Positions 1 through 6,583 of a stretch of 8,225 nt of DNA are shown here, piece after piece (the first letter of the stretch is position 1; every line of letters starts with the position of its first letter). Where the stretch lies: assembly GCA_011374735.1 (NCBI GenBank), contig DRPD01000123.1, positions 1-8,225 on the forward strand, written 5' to 3'. Under the pieces are notes generated by a model that did no database searches, had not been told where the DNA came from, and saw nothing but the letters and a program-made list of their open reading frames with translations. Both the position numbers and the translations under genes were made by a program. The DNA comes from Thermopetrobacter sp. (GTDB taxonomy: Bacteria; Pseudomonadota; Alphaproteobacteria; Rhizobiales; Aestuariivirgaceae).

Positions 1-47
1 ACGACGTGCAGATCACCCGCGAGGCGCCCAACTACCTGCGGCAGTGA
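1..47 (+). CDS. C-terminal end of an unidentified protein (partial)
   Basis: The frame beginning at base 3 reads DVQITREAPNYLRQ and then stops at TGA (45-47). The residues look like a normal protein end and the codons are GC-rich at the third position, like the genes around it. Only about 15 residues are inside the window, so neither family nor function can be named. Its stop codon directly abuts the stop codon of the convergent DUF2905 gene, which supports the frame. The open end and short length keep confidence moderate. Confidence 0.5.
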   Translation, partial: DVQITREAPNYLRQ

Positions 48-260
48 TCAGCGCCCGCCGGAGAACCAGTTGATGATGAAGAACAGCAGCGTCAGCAGCA
101 CCGACAGCAGCAGGGAGGTGCCCAGCAGGATGTGCACGCTGTAGCCGTCGCCGCCGAAGTGCCAATCGCCGGGCAGGCGGCCGACCACCCGGCCCAGCCA
201 CGGCCAGGCCAGGCCGATCAGCACCAATGCCAGGCCGAGGATGATGAGGAACGTCCGCAT
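48..260 (-). CDS. DUF2905 family small membrane protein
   Basis: This 70-residue protein has two hydrophobic segments, about residues 3-24 and 43-65. They are separated by a short loop with the RLPGDWHF motif (28-35), which is the hallmark of the DUF2905 family as I know it. It is therefore probably an inner-membrane protein with two spanning helices; the family has no established function. The start at 260 is preceded on the minus strand by purine-rich GGAGAAGGCGAAGAG, which can serve as a ribosome binding site. The gene is divergent from proS and convergent with the partial gene to its left. Length matches the family's usual size of roughly 65-75 residues. Confidence 0.85.
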   Translation of the reverse strand: MRTFLIILGLALVLIGLAWPWLGRVVGRLPGDWHFGGDGYSVHILLGTSLLLSVLLTLLFFIINWFSGGR

Positions 261-324
261 CGCTCTTCGCCTTCTCCTTCGCCGCCGTCACAATGTGGGG
301 GGCGGCGCGGCCCGGCGCAAGGGG

Positions 325-343
325 CGGCGATTGTGAATCGCCG
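325..343. other. Inverted repeat in the DUF2905/proS divergent spacer
   Basis: CGGCGATT (325-332) and AATCGCCG (336-343) are perfect 8-bp inverted arms around a 3-base GTG centre. The left arm sequence CGGCGATT recurs as a direct copy about 25 bp further right, around 367-374, close to the proS start. The element sits in the 153-bp spacer between two divergent genes, so it could be an operator or a leader hairpin. I see no convincing -35/-10 pair near it, and chance in GC-rich DNA is possible. Confidence 0.35.
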
Positions 344-413
344 TGCGATGGCCTAAAAGGGCTCAGGCGGCGATTCCCCATCTGCACGGCTTGATATTCA
401 TGGAGATTTCGGG

Positions 414-1766
414 ATGCGACTGAGCCGGTTCTTTCTGCCCGTGCTGCGCGAGGATCCGCGCGAGGCGGAGATCGTCTCGCACCGGCTGATGCTGCGCGCC
501 GGGATGATCCGCCAGGAAACGGCCGGCGTCTTCTCCTGGCTGCCGCTGGGCCACCGGGTGCTGACGAAGATCATGGACATCGTGCGCGAGGAGCAGGCCG
601 CCGCCGGGGCGCTGGAGATGCTCATGCCGACCATCCAGCCGGCCGAGCTGTGGCGGCGCTCCGGGCGCTATGACGACTACGGCAAGGAGATGCTGCGCAT
701 TACCGATCGGCGCGACAACGAGCTGCTCTACGGCCCCACCAACGAGGAGATGATCACCGCCATCATCGCCAACGACGTGCAGTCCTATCGCGACCTGCCG
801 CTTAACCTGTTTCACATCCAGTGGAAGTTCCGCGACGAGATCCGGCCGCGCTTCGGGGTCATGCGCGGCCGCGAATTCCTGATGAAGGACGGCTATTCCT
901 TCGACGTCTCCGAGGAGGCGGGCCGCGCCGCCTACAACCGCATGTTCGTCGCCTACCTGCGCACCTTCGCGGCCATGGGGCTGAAGGCCATCCCGATGCG
1001 CGCCGAGACGGGACCGATCGGCGGCAACCTGAGCCACGAGTTCCTGATCCTCGCCGACACCGGCGAATCGGCGGTCTATTTCGACCGCGCCTTTCTGGAC
1101 AAGGACGCGGCGGCGCTGCAGGTGGACTACGACGACGATGAGGCGGTGGCGGCCATCGTGGCCGATTACACCGCGCCCTATGCGGCCACCGACGACATTC
1201 ACGATCCGGCCCGCTTCGAGAAGGAGGTGCCGCAGGAGCGCCGGGTGGAGGGCCGCGGCATCGAGGTGGGCCACATCTTCTTCTTCGGCGACAAGTATTC
1301 CAAACCGATGAACTGCACGGTGCTGGGCCCGGACGGCAGGGAGGTCACGGTGCAGTCCGGCTCCTACGGCATCGGCGTCTCAAGGCTGGCGGCGGCGATC
1401 ATCGAGGCCTCGCACGATGACGCCGGCATCGTCTGGCCGCAGCCGGTGGCGCCGTTCGACCTGGGGCTCATCAACCTGCGCCAGGGCGACGCGGCCACCG
1501 ACGCGGCGTGCGAGACGCTGTATGAGGCGCTGCGCAACGCCGGGCTGGAGGTGCTCTACGACGATCGCGCCGACCGGGCCGGGGAGAAGTTCGCGCGCAT
1601 GGAGCTGATCGGGCTGCCGTGGCAGGTGATCGTCGGCCCGCGCGGGCTGAAGGACGGCAAGGCGGAGGTGAAGAACCGGGCCAGCGGCGCGACGCAGGAG
1701 GTGAGCCTTAACGCCGTGGTGGCCAGGATGCTGGATGCCTGCACCGAGCCGCCGGGGCGGGGATGA
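414..1766 (+). CDS. proS: Prolyl-tRNA synthetase, short alphaproteobacterial form
   Basis: ProS charges tRNA-Pro with proline in the cytoplasm using ATP. The 450-residue product shows the class II synthetase core: motif 1 around residues 69-80 ([11 protein letters not shown]), the TNEE substrate loop at 109-112, motif 2 at 139-163 ([17 protein letters not shown] onward), SHEF at 207-210 and motif 3 at 316-325 ([10 protein letters not shown]). A C-terminal anticodon-binding domain runs from about 347 to 440. The roughly 180-residue editing (INS) domain of E. coli-type ProS, normally between motifs 2 and 3, is reduced to a short stretch (about 215-285), as expected for alphaproteobacteria. The start [13 protein letters not shown] matches the usual family N-terminus and has TGGAGA seven bases upstream. 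Clearing of Ala-tRNA-Pro would need a separate editing protein, which is not in this window. Confidence 0.97.
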   Translation: MRLSRFFLPVLREDPREAEIVSHRLMLRAGMIRQETAGVFSWLPLGHRVLTKIMDIVREEQAAAGALEMLMPTIQPAELWRRSGRYDDYGKEMLRITDRRDNELLYGPTNEEMITAIIANDVQSYRDLPLNLFHIQWKFRDEIRPRFGVMRGREFLMKDGYSFDVSEEAGRAAYNRMFVAYLRTFAAMGLKAIPMRAETGPIGGNLSHEFLILADTGESAVYFDRAFLDKDAAALQVDYDDDEAVAAIVADYTAPYAATDDIHDPARFEKEVPQERRVEGRGIEVGHIFFFGDKYSKPMNCTVLGPDGREVTVQSGSYGIGVSRLAAAIIEASHDDAGIVWPQPVAPFDLGLINLRQGDAATDAACETLYEALRNAGLEVLYDDRADRAGEKFARMELIGLPWQVIVGPRGLKDGKAEVKNRASGATQEVSLNAVVARMLDACTEPPGRG

Positions 1767-1861
1767 AGGACATGAGAAGGGGGCTTAGCTTGCATGCATT
1801 TCGGGCCGGTGTCGGATGTGACGATACAGCGGCGCCGCGTCCGGTTTTGCGAGCACTTCTG

Positions 1862-1892
1862 CGTCATTGCCGGACTTGTTCCGGCAATCCAG
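1862..1892 (+). repeat. Palindromic intergenic repeat, copy 1 (proS-lolC spacer)
   Basis: CGTCATTGCCGG (1862-1873) and CCGGCAATCCAG (1881-1892) flank a short centre, giving GATTGCCGG/CCGGCAAT-type pairing. This is the alphaproteobacterial palindrome often mis-translated as peptides such as VIAGLVPAIQ. Its partner lies in inverted orientation at 1960-1990. If transcribed with proS it would form a hairpin and could attenuate or stabilise the message ahead of lolC. Confidence 0.85.
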
Positions 1893-1959
1893 AAAGCGTT
1901 GCCGACATGCCGCAACGTCGCGCTGTTTTTCTCCGTCCTTGCCATGATGCCAGGCCGCA

Positions 1960-1990
1960 CTGGATAGCCGGGACAAGCCCGGCTATGACG
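1960..1990 (-). repeat. Palindromic intergenic repeat, copy 2 (proS-lolC spacer)
   Basis: This is the same family as the element at 1862 but in reverse orientation: CTGGATAGCCGGG (1960-1972), a short centre, then CCCGGCTATGACG (1978-1990). The T-to-A type change in GGATaGCC is matched by a change in the other arm (GGCtATGACG), so the stem still pairs. That compensated difference from copy 1 suggests the hairpin, not the exact sequence, is maintained. Between the two copies are 67 bp with no recognisable gene. Confidence 0.82.
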
Positions 1991-2055
1991 AATGAGTGCC
2001 GGGGCAATGGCGGCGAGGTGGCGGCGTTGCCGGATGTGGTGCCGCTGGTTGCCGG

Positions 2056-3330
2056 ATGAGCGGGACGATGAAAGACACCGCGCCGTTTTCCGCCTGGGAG
2101 CGGATGCTGGCCGGCCGCTACCTCAGGGCGCGGCGAGCAGAGAGCGTGGTGTCCGTCATCGCCGGCTTCTCGTTTCTGGGCATCATGCTGGGGGTGGCCA
2201 CCCTGATCATCGTCATGGCGGTGATGAACGGCTTTCGCAACGAGCTGATGGACAAGATCCTGGGCTTTTCCGGCCATGTCACCGTCCATGCCGGCAACCT
2301 GCAACCGATCCGGGGCTACGACGAACTGGCCGCCAGGTTGAGGAAGGTGGAGGGCGTCGTTTCCGCCATGCCGTTCGTGGAGGGGCAGGTGATGGCCTCT
2401 TCGAGCCGCGCCGTCAGCGGGGTGAAGGTGCGGGGCCTGAGCGAGGCCGACCTGAAGCGCCTGCGCGGCGTCAACAACGGCAAGCTGAAGGGGGCGCTGG
2501 ACGGTCTGGAACAGAACGAAGCCATCGCCGCCGGCTACCGTCTGGTGTGGCGCCACGGGCTGGCGCTGGGCGACAAGCTGACGTTGATCTCGCCCGATGG
2601 CGACGAGACGCCGTTCGGCATCACCCCGCGCATCCGCAGTTTTCCGGTGCAGGCGGTGTTCGAGGCCGGCATGAGCCTGGTGGATTCCTCCGTCGTCTAC
2701 ATGCCGCTGAAGGCGGCGCAGGAATATTTCAACACCGACGACGGCGTCACCGGCATCGAGGTGATGGTCACCGACCCGCAGCGGGTGGAAGAGGTGGCCG
2801 CAAGGCTGAAGGCGGCGCTGGGGCCGGGCTATCAGCTGATCACCTGGAAGCGGGCCAACGCCACCTTCTTTTCCGCGCTGGAGGTGGAGCGCACGGTGAT
2901 GTTCGTCATTCTGGCGCTGATCATCCTGGTGGCGGCGCTCAACATCATTTCCGGCCTCATCATGCTGGTGAAGGACAAGAGCGGCGACATCGCCATCCTG
3001 CGCACCATGGGCGCGTCGCGCGGCGCGGTGTTGCGCATCTTCTTCATGACCGGCGCGGCGATCGGCGTGGCCGGCACCCTCGCCGGGGTGATCCTCGGCG
3101 TGGTGGTGGCGCTGAACGTGGAGCAGATCAAGGAATTCGTCAGCTGGCTGACCGGCCGGGAGCTGTTTCCGGCGCAATTGTATTATCTCTCGAAACTGCC
3201 GTCCGATCTCGACGCCGGGCAGGTGCTGTTCGTGGCCGCGTTCGCGCTCTCCCTGTCGTTCATCGCCACCCTGTATCCGGCCTGGCGGGCGGCCCGCCTC
3301 GATCCGGTGGAGGCGTTGAGATATGAATGA
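2056..3330 (+). CDS. lolC: Lipoprotein-releasing ABC transporter permease (LolC/LolE family)
   Basis: This inner-membrane permease works with the ATPase LolD to extract mature outer-membrane lipoproteins and pass them to LolA. The 424-residue protein has a first membrane helix at about 32-58 ([21 protein letters not shown] region) and a MacB-like periplasmic domain at about 60-275. A C-terminal FtsX-type domain follows, with helices near 280-304, 327-355 and 387-407. The cytoplasmic segment [19 protein letters not shown] (305-323) is the coupling region expected to contact LolD. The start is unsure: ATG 2056 and ATG 2068 both fit the family, neither with a strong ribosome site; the upstream in-frame ATG at 1996 lies in repeat-derived sequence. 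Alphaproteobacteria commonly carry one LolC/E-type permease, so the subunit may act as a homodimer and the lolC symbol is by convention. Confidence 0.93.
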   Translation: MSGTMKDTAPFSAWERMLAGRYLRARRAESVVSVIAGFSFLGIMLGVATLIIVMAVMNGFRNELMDKILGFSGHVTVHAGNLQPIRGYDELAARLRKVEGVVSAMPFVEGQVMASSSRAVSGVKVRGLSEADLKRLRGVNNGKLKGALDGLEQNEAIAAGYRLVWRHGLALGDKLTLISPDGDETPFGITPRIRSFPVQAVFEAGMSLVDSSVVYMPLKAAQEYFNTDDGVTGIEVMVTDPQRVEEVAARLKAALGPGYQLITWKRANATFFSALEVERTVMFVILALIILVAALNIISGLIMLVKDKSGDIAILRTMGASRGAVLRIFFMTGAAIGVAGTLAGVILGVVVALNVEQIKEFVSWLTGRELFPAQLYYLSKLPSDLDAGQVLFVAAFALSLSFIATLYPAWRAARLDPVEALRYE

Positions 3331-4015
3331 CGGGAAGGCGCCCAACGCGCTGGAATTGAAGGGGGTGACGCGCGTCTATGAGCAGGGCGCGCGGCGGCTG
3401 GAGATTTTCCGCGACGTCGGGTTCAGCCTGCCGGTGGGGCAGATCGCGGCACTGGTGGGGCCGTCCGGCTCCGGCAAGTCGTCGCTGCTGCACATCGCCG
3501 GCCTGCTGGAGCGGCCCACGGCGGGCGAGGTGCGCATCGCCGGGCGCGACTGCACGCGGCTGGACGATTACTCGCGCACCCGGGTGCGGCGTTTCGGCAT
3601 CGGCTTCGTCTATCAGTTCCATCACCTGCTGCCGGAGTTCACGGCGGAGGAGAATGTCATCATCCCGCAGCGCATCGCCGGCGCGACGAAGGCGGCGGCG
3701 CGGGCGCGGGCGCGGGAATTGCTCGACCGGCTGGGGTTGAGCCAGCGGCTCGATCACCGCCCGGCCCAGCTTTCCGGCGGCGAACAGCAGCGGGTGGCCA
3801 TCGCCCGCGCCCTGGCCAACCGGCCGCTGCTGCTGCTGGCCGACGAACCGACCGGCAACCTCGACCCGGCCACCGCCCAGCGGGTGCACGACAACTTCAT
3901 GGAGCTGATCGCCGAGGAGGGGCTGGCGGCGCTGATCGCCACCCACAATCTGGAGCTGGCGCGCCACATGCACCGGGTGGTGCATCTGCAAAACGGGCGG
4001 CTGGTGGAAGGCTGA
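3323..4015 (+). CDS. lolD: Lipoprotein-releasing ABC transporter ATPase
   Basis: LolD powers lipoprotein release by the LolC/E permease on the cytoplasmic face of the inner membrane. All ABC motifs are intact in the 230-residue protein: Walker [10 protein letters not shown] (46-54), Q-loop glutamine 98 in [12 protein letters not shown], the signature [15 protein letters not shown] (150-164), Walker B LLLLADEP (169-176), D-loop (GNLD, 178-181) and the switch histidine 208 in [16 protein letters not shown] is typical of LolD rather than of MacB. The start ATG overlaps the end of lolC by 8 bp, with GGTGGAGG about nine bases upstream inside lolC, so translation is very probably coupled. Length agrees with the family. 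Confidence 0.96.
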   Translation: MNDGKAPNALELKGVTRVYEQGARRLEIFRDVGFSLPVGQIAALVGPSGSGKSSLLHIAGLLERPTAGEVRIAGRDCTRLDDYSRTRVRRFGIGFVYQFHHLLPEFTAEENVIIPQRIAGATKAAARARARELLDRLGLSQRLDHRPAQLSGGEQQRVAIARALANRPLLLLADEPTGNLDPATAQRVHDNFMELIAEEGLAALIATHNLELARHMHRVVHLQNGRLVEG

Positions 4016-4088
4016 GGCGGGGACGGCCGAGAAACGGTTGGCGGGGTTGGTGATCGAGACGAGCGGCCGTCACTTGCCGCCCCGCCCT

Positions 4089-4120
4089 CTGGATTGCCGG
4101 TACGGGGGCCGGCAATGACG
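4089..4120 (-). repeat. Palindromic intergenic repeat, copy 3
   Basis: CTGGATTGCCGG (4089-4100) and CCGGCAATGACG (4109-4120) form the same palindrome family as at 1862, in reverse orientation. It is the first of four such elements in the 452-bp gene-free stretch after lolD (4016-4467). Bases 4016-4088 before it show nothing I can identify, including no U-tract terminator. Confidence 0.85.
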
Positions 4121-4165
4121 GGGGGAGGGGATTAACCGGGCGGGCCACATCGCGGCCTCTCTCTT

Positions 4166-4196
4166 CGTCATGCCCGGGCTTGTCCCGGGCATCCAG
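4166..4196 (+). repeat. Palindromic intergenic repeat, copy 4
   Basis: CGTCATGCCCGGG (4166-4178) and CCCGGGCATCCAG (4184-4196) form the palindrome in forward orientation. The stem carries GCCCGGG/CCCGGGC instead of TTGCCGG/CCGGCAA, again changed on both arms so that pairing holds. It is in head-to-head inversion relative to copy 3, 45 bp away. Confidence 0.83.
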
Positions 4197-4261
4197 AATC
4201 GGCAACCTCAGGCGAGAATGGCTGATGAAAAAACAGGCCGCACCCTGCGGTGCATGTGGCT

Positions 4262-4293
4262 CTGGATTGCCGGCACGAGGGCCGGCAATGACG
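4262..4293 (-). repeat. Palindromic intergenic repeat, copy 5
   Basis: CTGGATTGCCGG (4262-4273) and CCGGCAATGACG (4282-4293) form a reverse-orientation copy. Its arms are identical to those of copy 3 (4089-4120); only the centre differs (ACGAGGG here, TACGGGGG there). This points to recent duplication or gene conversion between the two. Confidence 0.84.
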
Positions 4294-4315
4294 GATGGGG
4301 GCGGTCTCGCGTCTT

Positions 4316-4342
4316 CGTCATTCACGGGGGCCGGCAATGACG
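4316..4342 (-). repeat. Palindromic intergenic repeat, copy 6, rearranged
   Basis: The right arm CCGGCAATGACG (4331-4342) is normal for a reverse-orientation element. Where CTGGATTGCCGG should stand, the left side instead begins CGTCATT (4316-4322), the forward-orientation end. The copy is therefore a fusion of two elements or a deletion product, with CGTCATT/AATGACG as its outer pairs. Confidence 0.65.
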
Positions 4343-4375
4343 GGGGCGGGATGTGAAACGCCGACGAAGAGGCCG

Positions 4376-4467
4376 TTGATGAGTCTCAACGCGATGGCCG
4401 GGAATGGAAGACCGCGGTCCTTACCCACGGTTCACCAGTCTGCGGAAGTCAGCGCCACGACCGTGGC
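4376..4467 (-). repeat. 92-bp tRNA-associated repeat, copy G1 (3' of tRNA-Glu)
   Basis: Read on the minus strand from 4467, this copy starts with the hairpin GCCACGGTCGTGGC (4467-4454) and ends with GAGACTCATCAA (4376). It begins at the base directly after the CCA of tRNA-Glu. A hand alignment to the copy at 6583-6674 needs no gap over 92 bp and has about 71 matching positions. The outermost hairpin pair is G-C here and C-G in the 6583 and 6704 copies, a compensatory change. The similarity continues past 4376 into a tail with GGCCTCTTCG and GTTTCAC that resembles the spacer between units near tRNA-Leu. Confidence 0.85.
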
Positions 4468-4542
4468 TGGCGCGCCCTAGGGGAATCGAACCCCTCTTTC
4501 CAGCGTGAAAGGCTGGCGTCCTAGCCGATAGACGAAGGGCGC
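4468..4542 (-). tRNA. tRNA-Glu(UUC)
   Basis: The minus strand folds into a full cloverleaf of 75 nt including CCA. The acceptor stem is GCGCCCT with AGGGCGC, the discriminator base is G and CCA is encoded (4470-4468). The anticodon stem CCAGC/GCTGG encloses loop CTTTCAC, giving anticodon TTC (4509-4507). The T arm is GGGG-TTCGATT-CCCC. The D arm GTCTATCGGCTAGGAC is typical of bacterial tRNA-Glu. It decodes GAA and GAG and, in most bacteria of this kind, also supplies Glu-tRNA for haem synthesis. The next base after CCA begins the 92-bp repeat. Confidence 0.97.
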
Positions 4543-4568
4543 TGAGGCCGCCGTCGGCGGGCGGGGTT

Positions 4569-4597
4569 TCTATAGGCAGGATTCGGCGCTGGCGCAA
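4569..4597 (-). promoter_or_regulatory. Promoter of tRNA-Glu
   Basis: On the minus strand TTGCGC (4597-4592) is followed after exactly 17 bases by TATAGA (4574-4569), a good sigma-70-type pair. Transcription would start near 4562, about 20 bases before the tRNA, and the DNA between is GC-rich, as expected for stringently controlled stable RNA promoters. The promoter lies in the 63-bp gap after the phospholipase stop codon, so the tRNA need not depend on read-through from that gene. Confidence 0.7.
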
Positions 4598-4605
4598 GAG
4601 CGGGT

Positions 4606-5532
4606 TCAGGAACGGGGAGCGGTATAGGCGGCGATGGTGGCGCGGATGTGGGGCAGGGCGGCGCGGGCGGCGCGTTCGCCTTCCAGAATGGCCTCGTGGC
4701 CCTTGTCGAAATCGAACGTGTCGATGTCCAGAAGCGGCGGGCGGATCAGCACCTGCGGCGGATGGCCGGACAGGCGGGCGCGGGTGATGTGGGCGGTCAT
4801 GATGTTCAGCGCCTGCGCCATGACGTCGAAATATCCCGGCTTGCCCGGCTCTTCGCGGCGTTCGGGGGCCAGCCAGCGCAAGGGAGTGCCGAGCACGGCG
4901 GGCAGGCGGTCGGCCAGGGCGTTGAGGGTGTCGGTATGAATGTGCTCCAGTTGCGGCAGGCGCTGGCGGCCGGTGAGGTTCTCGCTCAAGTCCACGGCGA
5001 TGACGATATCGGCGCCCAGCGAGCGGCAGGCGACGACGGGCACCGGATCGACCAGCCCGCCGTCGATCATCCAGCAGCCATTGAGCCGCACCGGCGCGAA
5101 GATGCCGGGAATGGCGCTGGAGGCGCGTAAGGCGCTGCTCAGATCGCCCTCGCGCAGCCACATCTCACGGCCGCTGACCAGATCGGTGGCGATGGCCATG
5201 AAGGGGATGGGCAGCGCCTCTATGCGGCCGGTGATGCCGATGTCGGCCAGCTCCTTCATCAGGCTGGCGTTGCCGACCAGGCCGCCGCTGATGCCGCGGT
5301 AATCGAGCATGGTGAGCACTTCGCGGAAGGTCAGGGCGCGGACGCGTTCGTGCAGGGCGTCGAGCGCCCCGGTGGCCTGCGCCGCGCCGACGATGGCGCC
5401 GATGGAGCTGCCGGCGATGACGTCGATGGGGATGTCATTGGCCAGCAATACGCGCAACACGCCGATATGGGCCCAGCCACGGGCCGCGCCGGAACCCAGC
5501 GCCAGTCCGATCTTCACATCCTTCAGGGTCAT
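4606..5532 (-). CDS. Patatin-like phospholipase (RssA-type)
   Basis: The 308-residue protein belongs to the bacterial patatin-like hydrolases, which use a Ser-Asp dyad to cleave acyl esters of lipids. The oxyanion-hole loop GSGAARG is at 13-19, the nucleophile elbow GSSIG at 41-45 (Ser43), and the catalytic Asp157 in DGG at 157-159. All key residues are present. There is no signal peptide or membrane helix, so it should act in the cytoplasm or at the inner face of the membrane. The start at 5532 is chosen because GGGGAGAGG lies just upstream and the first residues (MTLKDVKIGLALGSG) match the family's usual beginning; a longer in-frame reading to 5808 crosses the divergent promoter region. Its substrate is unknown. 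It is divergent from the thioredoxin-like gene, 109 bp apart. Confidence 0.92.
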   Translation of the reverse strand: MTLKDVKIGLALGSGAARGWAHIGVLRVLLANDIPIDVIAGSSIGAIVGAAQATGALDALHERVRALTFREVLTMLDYRGISGGLVGNASLMKELADIGITGRIEALPIPFMAIATDLVSGREMWLREGDLSSALRASSAIPGIFAPVRLNGCWMIDGGLVDPVPVVACRSLGADIVIAVDLSENLTGRQRLPQLEHIHTDTLNALADRLPAVLGTPLRWLAPERREEPGKPGYFDVMAQALNIMTAHITRARLSGHPPQVLIRPPLLDIDTFDFDKGHEAILEGERAARAALPHIRATIAAYTAPRS

Positions 5533-5575
5533 CGCGCCTCTCCCCGGCGCGCGCCATAATGTGAATGCCACCTTC

Positions 5576-5604
5576 TCGTCATGGCCGCGCCGATGGTCTA
5601 TGAT
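5576..5604 (+). promoter_or_regulatory. Likely promoter of the thioredoxin-like gene
   Basis: TCGTCA (5576-5581, four of six consensus bases) and TATGAT (5599-5604) are spaced by 17 bases. The start of transcription would fall near 5611, about 30 bases before the ATG at 5642, leaving room for the AAAGGGAG ribosome site. It lies in the 109-bp gap between divergent genes, so control of both genes from this gap is likely. I could not settle a promoter for the phospholipase on the other strand. Confidence 0.5.
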
Positions 5605-5641
5605 AAGCCGCAACCGCTTACAGGTGAAAGGGAGTGAAACG

Positions 5642-6244
5642 ATGACACTGGATCGCAGGGCATTCACCACCGCGTTGCTGAGCCTGCCGGCGCTGGCCGT
5701 GAGCGGCCGGGCGGCGCGGGCGGAGGAGCTGGGCTGCACCAAATTCACGATGAACGAAAGCGGCCTGCATGTGCAGCCGTGGTTCGTGCAGGACAGCTTT
5801 CTGGACATGAAGGAGGAGCTTCAGGCCGCCAACAAGGAAGGCAAACGGCTGCTGGTGATCATGGAGGCGAAGGGCTGCCCCTATTGCGAGAAGATGCACA
5901 AGGTGCATTTCACGATGCCGGAAATCTGTTCCTATGTGCGCAAGCATTTCCGGGTGTTGCAGCTCGACAAGAAGGGGGCGCGGGAGGTGACGGACTTCGA
6001 CGGCACCACCCTGCCGGAGAACAAGTGGCTGGTGAAATACCGCGCCTTCTTCACGCCGAACCTGATGTTCTTCGACGATGACGTGGAGCGGCTGGTGAAG
6101 AACCCGCCCCAGAAGCGCATCGTGGCGCGTTCCGACGGGCCGATGCCGCCGGACGTGTTTCTGGAGATGTTCCGCTACGTGAAGGACAAGGGCTACGAGA
6201 AGGGCGGCTTCATCCAGTATGTGCGCAGCCGCAAGGACGGCTGA
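5642..6244 (+). CDS. Exported thioredoxin-fold protein (SoxW-like), Tat-type signal
   Basis: The 200-residue product starts with a signal peptide carrying a twin-arginine-like motif, LDRRAFTT (residues 3-10). A hydrophobic stretch (11-20) and an ARA cleavage site near residue 27 follow, so export by Tat to the periplasm is likely. The mature part has thioredoxin-fold features: a beta strand RLLVIMEAKG, the redox motif CPYC (79-82), and FFTPNLMFF with the expected cis-proline at 139. The sequence VLQLDKKGAREVTDFDG resembles SoxW-type thioredoxins. It probably reduces or isomerises disulfides in the cell envelope; the partner is unknown and no sox genes are in view. The start is supported by AAAGGGAG seven to eight bases upstream. 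An extra cysteine lies at 32 and another at 96. Confidence 0.87.
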   Translation: MTLDRRAFTTALLSLPALAVSGRAARAEELGCTKFTMNESGLHVQPWFVQDSFLDMKEELQAANKEGKRLLVIMEAKGCPYCEKMHKVHFTMPEICSYVRKHFRVLQLDKKGAREVTDFDGTTLPENKWLVKYRAFFTPNLMFFDDDVERLVKNPPQKRIVARSDGPMPPDVFLEMFRYVKDKGYEKGGFIQYVRSRKDG

Positions 6245-6283
6245 GCCCGGAACGAATATAGGATTGATCCGGCGAAGAAACCG

Positions 6284-6375
6284 TTGACGGGTCTCTCCGC
6301 GAAGGCGGGGAACGCCAGACCGTTGTCCTTTCCCACGGATCACCAGTCGGCGGGAGTCGAATCCAAGACGGGAGG
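6284..6375 (-). repeat. 92-bp tRNA-associated repeat, copy L2
   Basis: Read on the minus strand from 6375, this copy aligns without gaps to copy L1 (6405-6496) and lies exactly 121 bp further from tRNA-Leu. The core GACTGGTGATCCGTGGG and the end CGTCAACGG are clear. The initial hairpin has decayed (CCTCCCGTCTTGGA in place of CCCAC...GTGGG). It begins 40 bp after the stop of the thioredoxin-like gene. Confidence 0.8.
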
Positions 6376-6404
6376 AGAGAGGTGAAACACTGGCGGAGAG
6401 GCCA

Positions 6405-6496
6405 TTGATGGGTTTCCCCGCGAAGATGGAGACTGGAAGACCGCAGTCCCCTCCCACGGTTCACCAGTCGGCGGAAGTCTTTCCCACGAATGTGGG
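6405..6496 (-). repeat. 92-bp tRNA-associated repeat, copy L1 (3' of tRNA-Leu)
   Basis: Read on the minus strand from 6496, it starts with the hairpin CCCACATTCGTGGG (6496-6483) and ends CCCATCAA at 6405. Its first base directly follows the CCA of tRNA-Leu. By hand alignment it matches the mirror-image copy at 6583-6674 at 77 of 92 positions with no gap. If the tRNA transcript runs on, this hairpin would be the first structure in its 3' trailer; there is no U-tract after it, so it is not a standard terminator. Confidence 0.88.
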
Positions 6497-6583
6497 TGGT
6501 GCGGGTGGGGGGAGTTGAACCCCCACGGGCCAGGGCCCTGCGGATTTTAAGTCCGCTGCGTCTACCAATTCCGCCACACCCGC
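6497..6583 (-). tRNA. tRNA-Leu(UAA)
   Basis: This is an 87-nt class II tRNA on the minus strand. The acceptor stem is GCGGGTG with CACCCGC, the discriminator base is A and CCA is encoded (6499-6497). The anticodon stem GCGGA/TCCGC encloses loop CTTAAAA, giving anticodon TAA (6549-6547). The variable arm contains GGGCCCTGGCCCGT, long as required for leucine. The T arm is GGGGG-TTCAACT-CCCCC. It decodes UUA and UUG, rare codons in GC-rich genomes. I found no clear -35/-10 pair upstream; the nearest candidate is TATAGC at 6694-6689 without a matching -35. Both ends touch copies of the 92-bp repeat. Confidence 0.97.

Noticed and set aside
363..1274. 303-codon open frame on the minus strand, opposite proS
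   Set aside because: Shadow of proS with the same compositional signs and no family match.
1996..2055. N-terminal extension of LolC by 20 residues
   Set aside because: The extra residues are Gly/Arg/Cys-rich, lie just after a palindromic repeat, and are absent from the usual LolC N-terminus.
1864..3345. 493-codon open frame on the minus strand, opposite lolC
   Set aside because: It is antisense to a gene with strong family matches, is rich in His, Arg, Gln and Gly as expected for a GC-rich shadow frame, and has no recognisable domain.
5309..5641. Extended thioredoxin-like protein starting at 5309
   Set aside because: The extension is antisense to the phospholipase, and the ATG at 5642 has a clear ribosome site and begins a proper signal peptide.
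5533..5808. Longer phospholipase reading from 5808
   Set aside because: It would run through the divergent promoter and the start of the thioredoxin-like gene; the ATG at 5532 has a good ribosome site and the family's normal N-terminus.
6454..6496. Intrinsic terminator directly after tRNA-Leu
   Set aside because: The hairpin is real, but it is followed by AAAG on the tRNA strand and has no U-tract.
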